From Haloactinomyces albus (GTDB taxonomy: Bacteria > Actinomycetota > Actinomycetes > Mycobacteriales > Pseudonocardiaceae): a stretch of DNA of 64,000 bases. Under the pieces are notes generated by a model that was not told where the DNA came from, did no database searches, and saw nothing but the letters and a program-made list of their open reading frames with translations. The position numbers and the translations under genes are program-made. The stretch spans positions 310,001 to 374,000 of the forward strand of contig NZ_JAVDXW010000001.1 in NCBI RefSeq assembly GCF_031458135.1, read 5' to 3'. Below, in pieces: positions 10,586 to 19,604 of this stretch; the first letter of the stretch is position 1; each line of letters opens with the position of its first letter.

Positions 10586-12056
10586 GGTCGGCCCGGGCGG
10601 AGGCGCCGCGGTCGGCCAGGGCCTTTTTCATGACCTTGCCCATTTCGTTGCGCGGAAGCTCCCGGACGAAGCGCACCATGCGCGGGCGTTTGTGCGGGGT
10701 GAGGAGATCGGCCACGTGGTGGGCGAGAGTCTCCTCGTCGGCGGTTCTCCCCTCGGCGGCCACGACCCATGCCACGATCCGTTCTCCGAGATCGGCATCC
10801 GGCTCACCGGTCACGGCGACTTCGGCCACCGCCGGGTGTTCCAGCAGCACGTTTTCGATCTCACCCGCACCGATCTTGTATCCGCCGCTTTTGATGATGT
10901 CGGTGGCCTTGCGTCCGACGATGCGGATATAGCCGTCGGCGGCGCGAGTGGCCATGTCGCCGGTTCGGAACCAGCCGTCGGTGAACGCCTCGGCAGTGGC
11001 CTCCGGACGGTGCAGGTACTCGGTGAACAGGTTCGAGCCGCGTACGAGGATTTCACCGACCGTGTCGTCGTCCCGGGTGGTGATGTCGTGCCCTTGTTCG
11101 TCGACAAGTTTGAGTTCCACACCGTCGAACGGCCTTCCCACGTACCCCGGCCTGCGATCCTCCCAGGCGCGCACACCGCAGTTCATGATCGTCTCGCTCA
11201 TGCCGTATCGCTCGACGACCTGCTGACCGGTCAGGCGCGCGATCCGCTGATGTTCGACCGCGGGCAGGGGCGCCGATCCGGACACCAGTAGCCGGGCCCT
11301 GCCCACGGCCCGCGCGATGGCCGGATCGTTCTCGGCGTCATCGGCGAGCCGCCGATACATGGTCGGAACACCGAACAGCATCGTGGCCGGGCCGGCGAGT
11401 GCCTCGGCCACGGCCCGCGTGGAGAACGTGCCGAGGTGGTGCACGCAACCCCCCAGCCGTAACGGCCCGAGGACACCGAGGATCAATCCGTGCACGTGGA
11501 ACAACGGCAGCGCATGCGTGAGCACGTCCCGACCGGTCCACTCCCACGCTTCGGCCACGGCATCCAGATTGGATCGGATCGCCCGCCGCGGCAGTACCAC
11601 ACCCTTCGGGGCGCCCGTGGTACCCGAGGTGTAAATGACCAAGGCCGGGGACTCGCCGGAGGGTTCGTCTGCAAGATCGATGCGTCCCTGCTCGGAATCG
11701 GCCATGAGCTCCACCGTGTGCAGGGAAACCGATGCGAGCGCTTCCGCAGGGGCGACTCCCGGTTCGGCCAGGAGCAGCTCCGGCTCGCTGTCGGCGACGA
11801 TGTGCTCGAGCTCGCGCCGCCCCAACTTCGGGTTGATCGGAACCACCGCCGCGCCCGCGCACAAGGCTCCGACCACGGCGACGCACGTCTCCACGCTCGG
11901 CGTGGCCCACACCGCGACACGCCGGGACGACCCGACGCGGTCGGCAATACCCGATGCGGCCGTGGCGAGCGCGGTATAGCTCAGCACGCGCTCACCGAAC
12001 CGGATCGCCTCCTGCTCGTCCGGTTCACGCAACTTCGGCAGTAGCGACTCGCCCAT
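10578..12056 (-). CDS. matB: Malonyl-CoA synthetase-like acyl-CoA synthetase (MatB type)
   Basis: A 492-residue ANL-superfamily ligase that activates a carboxylate with ATP and thioesterifies it to CoA. Motifs: YTSGTTGAPKGVVLPRRA (A3), VVERYGMSETIMNCG, DGWFRTGDMA, and IVGRKATDIIKSGGYKIGAG with the terminal catalytic lysine in EMGKVMKKAL. The ERYGMSET context, the length and the adjacent carboxyltransferase favour malonate as substrate. The ATG at 12056 is used because GGAGGT sits seven bases upstream; the frame extends to 12164 but that part is only a hydrophobic tail without start signals. Downstream gene overlap is 8 bases. Confidence 0.85.
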   Translation of the reverse strand: MGESLLPKLREPDEQEAIRFGERVLSYTALATAASGIADRVGSSRRVAVWATPSVETCVAVVGALCAGAAVVPINPKLGRRELEHIVADSEPELLLAEPGVAPAEALASVSLHTVELMADSEQGRIDLADEPSGESPALVIYTSGTTGAPKGVVLPRRAIRSNLDAVAEAWEWTGRDVLTHALPLFHVHGLILGVLGPLRLGGCVHHLGTFSTRAVAEALAGPATMLFGVPTMYRRLADDAENDPAIARAVGRARLLVSGSAPLPAVEHQRIARLTGQQVVERYGMSETIMNCGVRAWEDRRPGYVGRPFDGVELKLVDEQGHDITTRDDDTVGEILVRGSNLFTEYLHRPEATAEAFTDGWFRTGDMATRAADGYIRIVGRKATDIIKSGGYKIGAGEIENVLLEHPAVAEVAVTGEPDADLGERIVAWVVAAEGRTADEETLAHHVADLLTPHKRPRMVRFVRELPRNEMGKVMKKALADRGASARADHG

Positions 12057-12266
12057 ACCGCTCACCTCCGTGTTGTTGATGACATCGGCCCGGATTCCGT
12101 CCGTGGCGAGTGCCCACCACACCACAGCAGCCACCACGAGCACCCACACCGTGCGCAACGGCACCTCTCGGTCACTCGAATCCAGGCTTCACCATCGCAG
12201 GATGCCGTGGTCATTCCCGGTATCCTCGAGCAGGCACTCGTCCCCACCCCACCGGAGTTCGCCTCG

Positions 12267-12335
12267 ATGCTCGCTCGCCTTCCGTCCGTGCTCGGGCGGC
12301 AATTCCCCATCCCGGCGAGCGGCTACACCCGATGA
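12267..12335 (+). CDS. Possible 22-residue upstream peptide of the VTT protein gene
   Basis: ATG at 12267 with GGAG nine bases upstream; its TGA overlaps the ATG of the next gene (ATGA at 12332-12335). The same frame is open upstream to a GTG at 12207. The overlap geometry is typical of translational coupling, but the peptide matches nothing known to me, so this could be chance. Confidence 0.25.
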   Translation: MLARLPSVLGRQFPIPASGYTR

Positions 12336-12820
12336 CCAGCTGGCTGATGGCCACCGTGGGCACCGCCGCTCTCGGCAGTGTCTTCCCGGTGATCAATATC
12401 GAGCTCTACCTGCTCGGGGTGGTCTCCACCGTCGATGGCGTGTCCTGGTGGGCACTCGCGCTGGCTGCCACCGTCGGCCAGTTGGCGGGCAAGATGCTGT
12501 TCTTTCTGGCCGGGCGAGGAAGCATCACCCTCGGTAGACGGCTCGGCAACAGAGCCAGGGCCGAGCGGGACGGTCGCTGGACCTTGTGGCTGGAAAAGTT
12601 CCACGGCAAGGCGCGCGAGCGCCCGTGGTGGGGGCTGAGCGTGTTGTTCCTCGGTGCGGTCGTCGGTCTCCCGCCCTTCACCCTGATGTGTTTGGTCTCG
12701 GGTGCCACCGGGATGGCCTGGATCAGTTTTCTCGGCGTGAGCTTCGCGGGCCGTTCCCTGCGCTTCCTGCTCATAGCGGGGGCTCCCGAACTGCTGCAGC
12801 ACCTTCCCGCCTTCGGCTGA
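12332..12820 (+). CDS. Small VTT/YqaA-type integral membrane protein
   Basis: A 162-residue protein with four to five hydrophobic segments and the layout of the SNARE-associated/VTT (DedA, YqaA) family. It starts with ALGSVFPVINIELYLLG, then a second segment ending LAGKMLFFLAGR, a cytoplasmic basic/amphipathic stretch (about 60-90), and LFLGAVVGLPPFTLMCLVSG. DedA-like proteins act in lipid-carrier recycling and membrane homeostasis, but the substrate here cannot be inferred. The start was placed at the first methionine before the hydrophobic region, because the open frame upstream to 12110 is low-complexity and antisense to matB. It is transcribed toward the catalase gene. Confidence 0.75.
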   Translation: MTSWLMATVGTAALGSVFPVINIELYLLGVVSTVDGVSWWALALAATVGQLAGKMLFFLAGRGSITLGRRLGNRARAERDGRWTLWLEKFHGKARERPWWGLSVLFLGAVVGLPPFTLMCLVSGATGMAWISFLGVSFAGRSLRFLLIAGAPELLQHLPAFG

Positions 12821-12909
12821 GCGCCAATCGCGTCCGTACGGCACGCATAACCGCCGCACGCGGCGGGAACCCGGAAATCGGCAGGTGTCCGCCGTATCCG
12901 GAGGTTGTC

Positions 12910-15027
12910 ATGACGTCGCGTTCCCAGCCCAACGACAAGCACGAACAGCTCGACCACGAGCGCAAGGATCCGCAGGACACTTACCTCACCACACAGCAGG
13001 GTGTCCGGATCGACCACACCGACGACGCCCTCACCGTGGGCGAGCGCGGCCCCACGCTGCTGGAGGACTTCCACAATCGCGAAAAGATCATGCACTTCGA
13101 CCACGAGCGCATCCCGGAACGGGTCGTGCACGCTCGGGGCTCGGGTGCCTACGGTTTCTTCCAGCCCTACAGCGGGTGGCTCTCGGACTACACCGCCGCG
13201 CGGTTCCTGACCGACCCGCAGGAGCAGACGCCGGTGTTCGTGCGGTTTTCCACCGTGCAGGGCTCCAAGGGGTCCAACGACACCGTGCGCGACGTACGCG
13301 GGTTCGCGACCAAGTTCTACACCAGCCAGGGCAACTACGATCTCGTCGGCAACAACATGCCGGTGTTCTTCATTCAGGACGGGATCAAGTTCCCCGACTT
13401 CGTGCACGCGGTGAAGCCGGAACCCGACACCGGGATCCCGCAGGGAGCCTCGGCACACGACACGCTGTGGGACTTCGTGCAACTGCAGCCCGAGACGATG
13501 CACATGATGATGTGGCTGATGTCGGACCGTGCGCTTCCCCGCAGCTACCGGATGATGCAGGGATTCGGGGTGCACACCTTCCGGTTCGTCAATGCCGAGG
13601 GCAGGGGAACGTTCGTCAAGTTCCACTGGAAACCCATGCTCGGCACGCACTCGCTGGTCTGGGACGAGACCCAGAAGGCAGCGGGCAAGAACTCCGACTA
13701 CAACCGTCAGGATCTGTGGGAGACCATCGCCAACGGCGACTACCCCGAGTGGGAGCTCGGCGTCCAGCTCGTCGACGAGTCCCGCGAGTTCGAGTTCGAC
13801 TTCGATCTGCTCGATGCCACCAAGATCATCCCCGAGGAGGAGGTCCCGGTCCAGCCGGTCGGCAAGCTCACGCTCAACCGCAACCCGGACAACTTCTTCG
13901 CCGAGACCGAACAGATCGCCTTCCACACGGCCAACGTCGTGCCGGGTATCGACTTCACCAACGATCCACTGCTGCAGGCGCGCAACTTCTCCTACCTCGA
14001 CACACAACTGATCCGGCTGGGCGGGCCGAACTTCGCGCACCTGCCGGTGAACCGTCCCGTCGCCGACGTCTCCAACCACCAGCGCGACGGCTTCCACCAG
14101 ACGCGGATACACACCAGCAAGGCGGCGTATCACAAGAACAGCCTCTCCGGGGGATGCCCCGCGCTCGCCGGTGACCAGGAAGTGTTCCGGCACTACCAGG
14201 AAAAGGTCGAGGGCGCCAAGATCAGCAAGCGCAGCGAGAGCTTCGCGGATCACTACAGCCAGGCCACCCTGTTCTGGAACAGCATGGCCCACTGGGAAAA
14301 GGACCACATCATCGCCGCGTTCCGGTTCGAACTGGGCAAGGTCGAGCACACCCACATCCGCGAGGGAGTCGTCGAGCACCTCAACCACGTCGATCACGAT
14401 CTGGCCGTCGCGGTCGCCCAGGGCATCGGGGTCACGCCTCCCGCCGAGGCCGCGCGCACCAACCACGGCCGCAGCTCGCCGGCGCTGAGCCAGTCGAACT
14501 CGGTCAAAGACACCATCGCCACCCGCCAGGTGGCCGTGCTCGTCGCCGACGGGGTCGACGCAGGCGAGGTGGAGCAGATCAAGCAGGAACTGAGCGAACG
14601 AGGAGCAGTCCCCCAGGTCCTGAGCCTGCGGGGCGGTTCGGTACAGGCCGACGGATCCGGACACGTGACGGTCAACGCACGCATCGACACCGTGGCGTCG
14701 GTACTGTTCGATGCGGTCATCGTTCCGGGCAGCAGCGAGAGCGTGCAGGCTCTGTCCAGCGACGGCTACAGCGTGCACTTCGTCACCGAGGCCTACAAGC
14801 ACTTCAAGCCCGTGGCCGCCAGCCAGGAGGGCGTGGCGCTGCTCCAGCGGGCCGGGGTCAACGGGGTGCGCCACGCCGATGAGACGCAGCAGGTCGTGAC
14901 CGACCAGGGCGTCGTCACGGCCACGGGCACCGACGGATCGCTGCCTTCGGACTTCATCGAGCAGTTCGCCTCGGTCCTGGCAGGACACCGCGTATGGGAG
15001 CGCGACACCAGCCACATCCCCGCGTGA
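12910..15027 (+). CDS. katE: Large-subunit monofunctional catalase (clade 2, HPII/KatE type)
   Basis: A 705-residue haem catalase that dismutates hydrogen peroxide. Catalytic His74 lies in [14 protein letters not shown], the distal asparagine in [16 protein letters not shown] near residue 148, and the proximal haem tyrosine in [18 protein letters not shown] near 362. Beyond about residue 530 is the extra C-terminal flavodoxin/DJ-1-like domain of large catalases ([31 protein letters not shown]). ATG 12910 has GGAGG seven bases upstream. It is followed by a long-stem terminator. Likely stress-induced, but no operator is recognised. Confidence 0.97.
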   Translation: MTSRSQPNDKHEQLDHERKDPQDTYLTTQQGVRIDHTDDALTVGERGPTLLEDFHNREKIMHFDHERIPERVVHARGSGAYGFFQPYSGWLSDYTAARFLTDPQEQTPVFVRFSTVQGSKGSNDTVRDVRGFATKFYTSQGNYDLVGNNMPVFFIQDGIKFPDFVHAVKPEPDTGIPQGASAHDTLWDFVQLQPETMHMMMWLMSDRALPRSYRMMQGFGVHTFRFVNAEGRGTFVKFHWKPMLGTHSLVWDETQKAAGKNSDYNRQDLWETIANGDYPEWELGVQLVDESREFEFDFDLLDATKIIPEEEVPVQPVGKLTLNRNPDNFFAETEQIAFHTANVVPGIDFTNDPLLQARNFSYLDTQLIRLGGPNFAHLPVNRPVADVSNHQRDGFHQTRIHTSKAAYHKNSLSGGCPALAGDQEVFRHYQEKVEGAKISKRSESFADHYSQATLFWNSMAHWEKDHIIAAFRFELGKVEHTHIREGVVEHLNHVDHDLAVAVAQGIGVTPPAEAARTNHGRSSPALSQSNSVKDTIATRQVAVLVADGVDAGEVEQIKQELSERGAVPQVLSLRGGSVQADGSGHVTVNARIDTVASVLFDAVIVPGSSESVQALSSDGYSVHFVTEAYKHFKPVAASQEGVALLQRAGVNGVRHADETQQVVTDQGVVTATGTDGSLPSDFIEQFASVLAGHRVWERDTSHIPA

Positions 15028-15031
15028 GGAG

Positions 15032-15096
15032 CGCAAGCAGGGCGCGGGCCACCTCTTTGCCGGAATCGGAAAAAGGTGTCCCGCGCCCTGCTTGCG
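15032..15096. terminator. Bidirectional terminator between katE and the MFS gene
   Basis: A perfect 17-bp stem: left arm beginning CGCAAGCAGGGCGCGGG at 15032, right arm ending CTTGCG at 15096, with about 31 bases between that contain a partial second stem and an A5 run. It lies between convergent stop codons at 15027 and 15098, so it can serve both genes. Confidence 0.8.
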
Positions 15097-15097
15097 T

Positions 15098-16552
15098 TCA
15101 GCCGGTCGAACTTCGCCGCCGGCGCCGTCCGCCGACGACGAGCTCGGCCAGCCCCACCAACAGGGCCGCACCGACGAACGAGACGGAGGCGACCAGACCG
15201 GTCGAAATCGCGTCCCCGTAATCACCACCGGAGAGCTGTCCGAAGAAGAGCCCCGAGGCGGTGGCGATACCGAGGGCGGACCCGATGCGCTGGCCGGTCT
15301 GCTGGACGCCCGCTGCCGTACTGCCGTGTGCCACGTCGACCTCACTGAGTGTCACGGTCTGATTCGGCGAGATCACCAGACCGCTGCCGATGCCCGCGAC
15401 CAGCAACGGCGGCGCGACGATCAGGCCCGCCTTCATGCCGACTCCGCTTGCCAGCAGGAGATCGGTCGTCAGCAGCCCCGCCAGCGCAGCCGACAGCCCC
15501 ACCAGAACCACTCTGCGCCCGAAGCGGTGCACGACTCGGCCGCCGAACACCGCCGAGACCGCCGAGCCCACCGCGAACGGGGTCAGCGCCAGACCGGCCT
15601 GCAGTGCGGTGTAGCCCAGTCCGCGCTGGAAGTACACGGCCAGTACGAAGAAAATACTGGTGAATCCGGCGAAGTAGAGCAGCCCGAGGGCGGAACCGAC
15701 GGCGTAGCTGCCGACTGTGAACAGCCGCAGGTCGACCAGGGGCGTGCAGCCCCGCAACCGATATCGGTGCTCCCAGAACACGAACAGCCCGAGCAGTACC
15801 GGAGCCGGGGCCAGCAGGTACCAACCGACGCTCACGCCGCCTTCACCGGCCACGAGAGGAAGCAGCAGGCACACCATGCCCGTGCCCAGCAGCAGCATGC
15901 CGACGATGTCCACGCTGCGCGACCGGCGCCGGGATACCTCGCGAGGCAGTAAACGCCAGGCGAACAGCACACCCATCAGACCGAACGGCAGGTTGACGAG
16001 AAACACCCAGCGCCAGCCTTGTTCGGCTCCGGCCAACTGGATGATCACTCCGCCCAGCAGCGGTCCGATCGCGGTGGAGATCCCCACTACCACACCGAAC
16101 AGTCCGAACGCTTTGCCGCGCTCGTGGCCGCGGAAGTGCTGCTGGATGAGGCCGAGCACCTGCGGGTTGAGCAGACCTCCGGCCATCCCTTGCAGCAACC
16201 GGGCGACAACCAACCATGCCGGAGTGAGGGCGGTCCCGGCCAGTGCGCTGGCCCCGGTGAACGCGAGGAGCGCGATCATGAACATCCTACCCCGGCCGTG
16301 CTCGTCACCGAGTTTGCCCGAGGGCACCAGAACGAGGCCGAAGGTCAGTGCATATCCGGAAACCACCCAGGACAGTGCGGCGGGGGATGCCTCGAGTCCT
16401 TGCTGGATCGAGGGCAGTGCCACGTTGACGATGCTCACATCGAGCAAGGTCATGAAGCCGGCGACCAGACAGAGTGCCAGCACGTGCCAGCGGTTGGCCG
16501 CTGCCCGGTCGCCGGCTCGTGTCGAGCCGGACGCTGGCTCCGTCACGTTCAC
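15098..16552 (-). CDS. MFS drug/solute exporter, DHA2 (14-TM) type
   Basis: A 484-residue major facilitator with 14 predicted membrane segments. DHA2 signatures: LLDVSIVNVALPSIQQGL in segment 1, WVVSGYALTFGLVLVPSGKLGD (motif A region), RLLQGMAGGLLNPQVLGLI, and GIGSGLVISPNQTVTLSEV in the second half. Relatives (QacA/EmrB) export cationic drugs or antibiotics by proton antiport; the substrate is unknown. The start is ambiguous: GTG 16552 or GTG 16546, with GAGGTG overlapping. No adjacent TetR repressor faces it. It converges with katE. Confidence 0.88.
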   Translation of the reverse strand: MNVTEPASGSTRAGDRAAANRWHVLALCLVAGFMTLLDVSIVNVALPSIQQGLEASPAALSWVVSGYALTFGLVLVPSGKLGDEHGRGRMFMIALLAFTGASALAGTALTPAWLVVARLLQGMAGGLLNPQVLGLIQQHFRGHERGKAFGLFGVVVGISTAIGPLLGGVIIQLAGAEQGWRWVFLVNLPFGLMGVLFAWRLLPREVSRRRSRSVDIVGMLLLGTGMVCLLLPLVAGEGGVSVGWYLLAPAPVLLGLFVFWEHRYRLRGCTPLVDLRLFTVGSYAVGSALGLLYFAGFTSIFFVLAVYFQRGLGYTALQAGLALTPFAVGSAVSAVFGGRVVHRFGRRVVLVGLSAALAGLLTTDLLLASGVGMKAGLIVAPPLLVAGIGSGLVISPNQTVTLSEVDVAHGSTAAGVQQTGQRIGSALGIATASGLFFGQLSGGDYGDAISTGLVASVSFVGAALLVGLAELVVGGRRRRRSSTG

Positions 16553-16624
16553 CTCGCCTGCCGAGTTCCGAGTCCGTCGAACTCAGCTCAACATGGTGAC
16601 TCGACGGTCGCCACATCCGGTGGG

Positions 16625-18304
16625 TCACGTCGCAGACGACGTCCCGATGGGTTCGGAGCTCGAGCCCACGATCGCGGAGTGCTCCTCGGGTGCGGGGCCG
16701 GCGTCCTTCGGACCCGCCTCCTCCGGCGGCTTCTTCCCGGCCGCTGCGTCGGCGAGCAACCACCGCCGGAAGGAGACCATCACCATGGCCAGCACGAAGA
16801 TCAACGGGAACGCGGTGATGATGGACAAGGTCTGCAGGGCTTCGAGTCCACCCGCGTACATCAGGATGAGCGAGACACCGGCCAGCACGGCCGCCCAGAA
16901 CACGCGGTGCCACCGCGCGGGGTCGGTGCCTCGGGGCAGCTCCCGTGAGGCCACCGCCGCCATCGTGTACGCCGACGAGTCCAACGTGGTCGCCAGGAAT
17001 ACGAGCACCAGCACGACGAAGATCGTCAGTGCGGCGGTTCCCAGCGGCAGGCTCGACAGCGTCGCCATGATCGCCGCAGTGTCCCCCTGGGACCGCACGA
17101 TATCGGCCACCGGCACCAGATTGCTGATCTCGTAGTACAGAGCGGTGTTGCCCAGCAGTGCGAAGGACAACCAGCAACCGGCGCTGCCCGCCAGGCACAT
17201 CCCGGCGATCATCCCGCGGATCGTGCGTCCCTTGGAGATCTTGGCCACGAACAGGCCGACGAACGGAGCATAGGAAATCCACCAGCCCCAGTAGAAGACC
17301 GTCCAGTCCTCTTCGAAGCCGGAACCACCCACCGGGTCGGTGTAGAAACTCATTTCCACGAAGTTCTGCAGCAGGATGCCGACACTGTTGGTGAACGTGT
17401 CGATCATGAACACGGTCGGGCCGACCACGAGCAGGAAGGCCCCCAGCGCGAATGCGAGCCAGATGTTGAAGTCGGCGAGGCGCTTGAGTCCCCTCTGCAG
17501 ACCGAGGAAGACACTCGCGCCGAACAGCACCGTCCAGACCACCACGACCCCGACGTCGAGAAGCGCGCCCTTGTTCAGCGGCGTCAGCACGGCGAGGCCG
17601 TCGGAGACCACCGGAACCTCCAGTCCCAGCGAGGTGCCCGCCGCCCCGACGAGGCCGAAGATGAACAGCACGTCGATCATCCGGCCGAGCCAGCCGTCGG
17701 CCCGGTCGCCGATGACACCGCGGCAGGCATCGCTCAACCGCAGCGTCCGTTGCTTGCGCACGTGGTAGACGTAGGCCAACGCGAGTGCGGGCAGGCAGAA
17801 CAGGCCCCACGCGGTGAAACCCCAGTGGAACATCGGATAGGTCGCGGCCCAGTGCGCGGCCTCCACGCTCCGCGGGGCCATCCCCATCGGCGGGTCGTTG
17901 TAGTAGTGCGCCCATTCGATGACGCCCCAGTACATGATTCCGCCGCCGATGGCCGAGGTGAAGATCATCGCCATCCAGCTCAGCGTGGAGAACTCCGGCT
18001 TGTCACCGGGCTCGCCGAACTTCACCCGCCCGTAGCGGCTGCAGGCCAGCCAGATCAGGAAACCGAAGACCGCCACGGCGAACCACAGGTACAACCACCC
18101 GAATTTCCCCGTCAGCAGTCCCAGCACCGCGTCCAGCACCTGCTTGCCGCGTTGCGGCGCGATCATCACCGGAACGCAGATGACCGCCACCAGCAGCAGC
18201 GAGAACCAGAACACCCGTTTGTCGATTCGGACATTGCCGGTTGTGACACCGATTACGGAAGCACCTCCAAGGTTCGGCGATGGGGCCGTTCGGCCGTTTC
18301 CCAT
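16625..18304 (-). CDS. BCCT-family transporter, CaiT-like; likely L-carnitine uptake
   Basis: A 12-TM betaine/choline/carnitine transporter of about 559 residues. Segment 4 reads IGGGIMYWGVIEWAHYYNDP, resembling E. coli CaiT more than the glycine-rich BetP equivalent. The segment-8 motif is WTVFYWGWWISYAPFVGLFV, with Tyr where BetP has a substrate-binding Trp, followed by ARISRGRT-like AKISKGRTIRG. It is divergent from a regulator plus carnitine-degradation genes, so L-carnitine (or a related betaine) is the inferred substrate. The start is uncertain: ATG 18304 is used; ATG 18355 is alternative; neither has a strong ribosome-binding site. The C-terminal tail is acidic. Confidence 0.88.
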   Translation of the reverse strand: MGNGRTAPSPNLGGASVIGVTTGNVRIDKRVFWFSLLLVAVICVPVMIAPQRGKQVLDAVLGLLTGKFGWLYLWFAVAVFGFLIWLACSRYGRVKFGEPGDKPEFSTLSWMAMIFTSAIGGGIMYWGVIEWAHYYNDPPMGMAPRSVEAAHWAATYPMFHWGFTAWGLFCLPALALAYVYHVRKQRTLRLSDACRGVIGDRADGWLGRMIDVLFIFGLVGAAGTSLGLEVPVVSDGLAVLTPLNKGALLDVGVVVVWTVLFGASVFLGLQRGLKRLADFNIWLAFALGAFLLVVGPTVFMIDTFTNSVGILLQNFVEMSFYTDPVGGSGFEEDWTVFYWGWWISYAPFVGLFVAKISKGRTIRGMIAGMCLAGSAGCWLSFALLGNTALYYEISNLVPVADIVRSQGDTAAIMATLSSLPLGTAALTIFVVLVLVFLATTLDSSAYTMAAVASRELPRGTDPARWHRVFWAAVLAGVSLILMYAGGLEALQTLSIITAFPLIFVLAMVMVSFRRWLLADAAAGKKPPEEAGPKDAGPAPEEHSAIVGSSSEPIGTSSAT

Positions 18305-18616
18305 CGCTACGGCAGGCACGTGCAGGGCTCGGGCGGCGAACCTTGCCGGATCCATCCGGGGCCGCCCTGGCAGGCAGGGTCGCCTCAGTGCGGGCGCTCC
18401 TCGGCGAACAGCACCGCGCGACTATTGCGATTCGACTGACGTGCCAGTCGTACAACGAGGCATCACCTTGAACCCGTATTCGCGCACAAGTCAAGAGATA
18501 ACCAGTTCATTGCAGCGCAAAGCACTTTTCAGGGTAACGAACAACCCCATCCCGGGGCGGCTGGCTTCGCAACAGTCGCCGCAACACACATCCTTCATTG
18601 CGATTTTCGCAATACA
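18305..18616. promoter_or_regulatory. Divergent control region of the carnitine transporter and carnitine operon
   Basis: About 310 bases between divergent genes. Three related sites stand out: a perfect 7-bp palindrome ATTGCGA-TTT-TCGCAAT (18597-18613), a half-site ATTGCGA (18424-18430), and TTGC-AGC-GCAA (18510-18520). The first lies just before the regulator start, the second nearer the transporter. The arrangement suggests one protein controlling both directions, most simply the XRE-TetR regulator itself. Confidence 0.55.
18597..18613. promoter_or_regulatory. Palindromic operator candidate ATTGCGA-TTT-TCGCAAT
   Basis: Perfect 7-bp inverted repeat with a 3-base spacer ending three bases before the TTG at 18617 and 21 bases before the GTG at 18635. 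The position suits autorepression. Related partial copies occur at 18424-18430 and 18510-18520. Confidence 0.55.
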
Positions 18617-19495
18617 TTGCTAGTGTTCGGTCCTGTGCAGAACACGACGACCGAGTTGCGTGAACGGGTGCGGGAGGTCCTGCGGCAGCATCCGGACAGC
18701 CAACGTGCCTTCGCGGGCAAGGTGGGCCTGGACGCCACCAAGCTGTCGAAGTCACTCAGCGGGGCCAGGCGATTCACCCCTGCCGAGCTCACTCGGATCG
18801 CCGAGGTCGGCAATGTCACGGTGAACTGGCTGATCAACGGCAGCGACGAGGTCGAGACGGTGGCCGCCGCTCCGCAGCGCACCGCGCGTGCCGAAGTCGA
18901 CCTCACCGGTAACGGCGAGGCCGGTCGGTACCAGCAGATCCTCGATGCCGCCTGGCATCTGATCGCCGAGCGGGGCTATCACTCGGTGCGTATCGCCGAC
19001 GTGGCCAAAGCCTGCGGCACCAGTGCCGCGACCATTCACTACTACTTTCCCGGCCGCAATGACCTGCTGACCGAGACGCTGCGGTACTCGGTGCGGCAGG
19101 CCTTCGACCGGCAGGTCGCCGAACTGCACACGGTCGATGACGCCCACGAACGACTGCTGCGGCTGATCGAGCTGCAACTGCCCACTCCGGGGCTGCTACG
19201 GCTGGAGTGGTCGATCTGGATGCAGGTGTGGAACGAGAGCGCCCTTCGCCCCGAGCTGCGGGTTCTGCACACCGATTCCTACAACCGCTGGCACGACACG
19301 ATCGCCCGCACGATCCGCGAGGGCCAGCAACAGGGCGTGTTCACCGGGGCGGACCCGGAGGAACTGGCAATGACCCTGACCGCACTCATCGACGGTCTGG
19401 GCATCCAGATTCTCACCGATCGTCCCGGCCGGTCGGTGGACGGCATGCGTCAAGTCCTGCGCGACTTCGTCGACCGCGAGATCGTCCGCCACTGA
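18617..19495 (+). CDS. Transcriptional regulator with an N-terminal XRE-type HTH fused to a TetR-family repressor
   Basis: About 290 residues with two putative DNA-binding modules. Residues about 12-80 are an XRE/Cro-like helix-turn-helix ([20 protein letters not shown], then [20 protein letters not shown]). Residues about 103-150 are a TetR HTH ([40 protein letters not shown]), followed by a helical ligand domain. The TetR half resembles BetI-like regulators. Its place at the head of the carnitine-to-betaine genes suggests it senses a carnitine intermediate. The start may be TTG 18617, GTG 18623 or GTG 18635; none has a clear ribosome-binding site, and a leaderless transcript is possible. 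Confidence 0.88.
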   Translation: MLVFGPVQNTTTELRERVREVLRQHPDSQRAFAGKVGLDATKLSKSLSGARRFTPAELTRIAEVGNVTVNWLINGSDEVETVAAAPQRTARAEVDLTGNGEAGRYQQILDAAWHLIAERGYHSVRIADVAKACGTSAATIHYYFPGRNDLLTETLRYSVRQAFDRQVAELHTVDDAHERLLRLIELQLPTPGLLRLEWSIWMQVWNESALRPELRVLHTDSYNRWHDTIARTIREGQQQGVFTGADPEELAMTLTALIDGLGIQILTDRPGRSVDGMRQVLRDFVDREIVRH

Positions 19496-19604
19496 ACTCG
19501 CCCCGCAGACAGGGCACCGCAGACAGGGCACCGCAGCCGCGCGCCGGGTGCTCGGACGGAGTGCGCCCGAAAAACCGCTCTCCCGAAAAGGAGTCACGAA
19601 TATC

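Noticed and set aside
12406-15345. A 979-codon minus-strand frame opposite katE.
   Set aside because: Antisense shadow; katE on the plus strand has catalytic residues and a strong ribosome-binding site.
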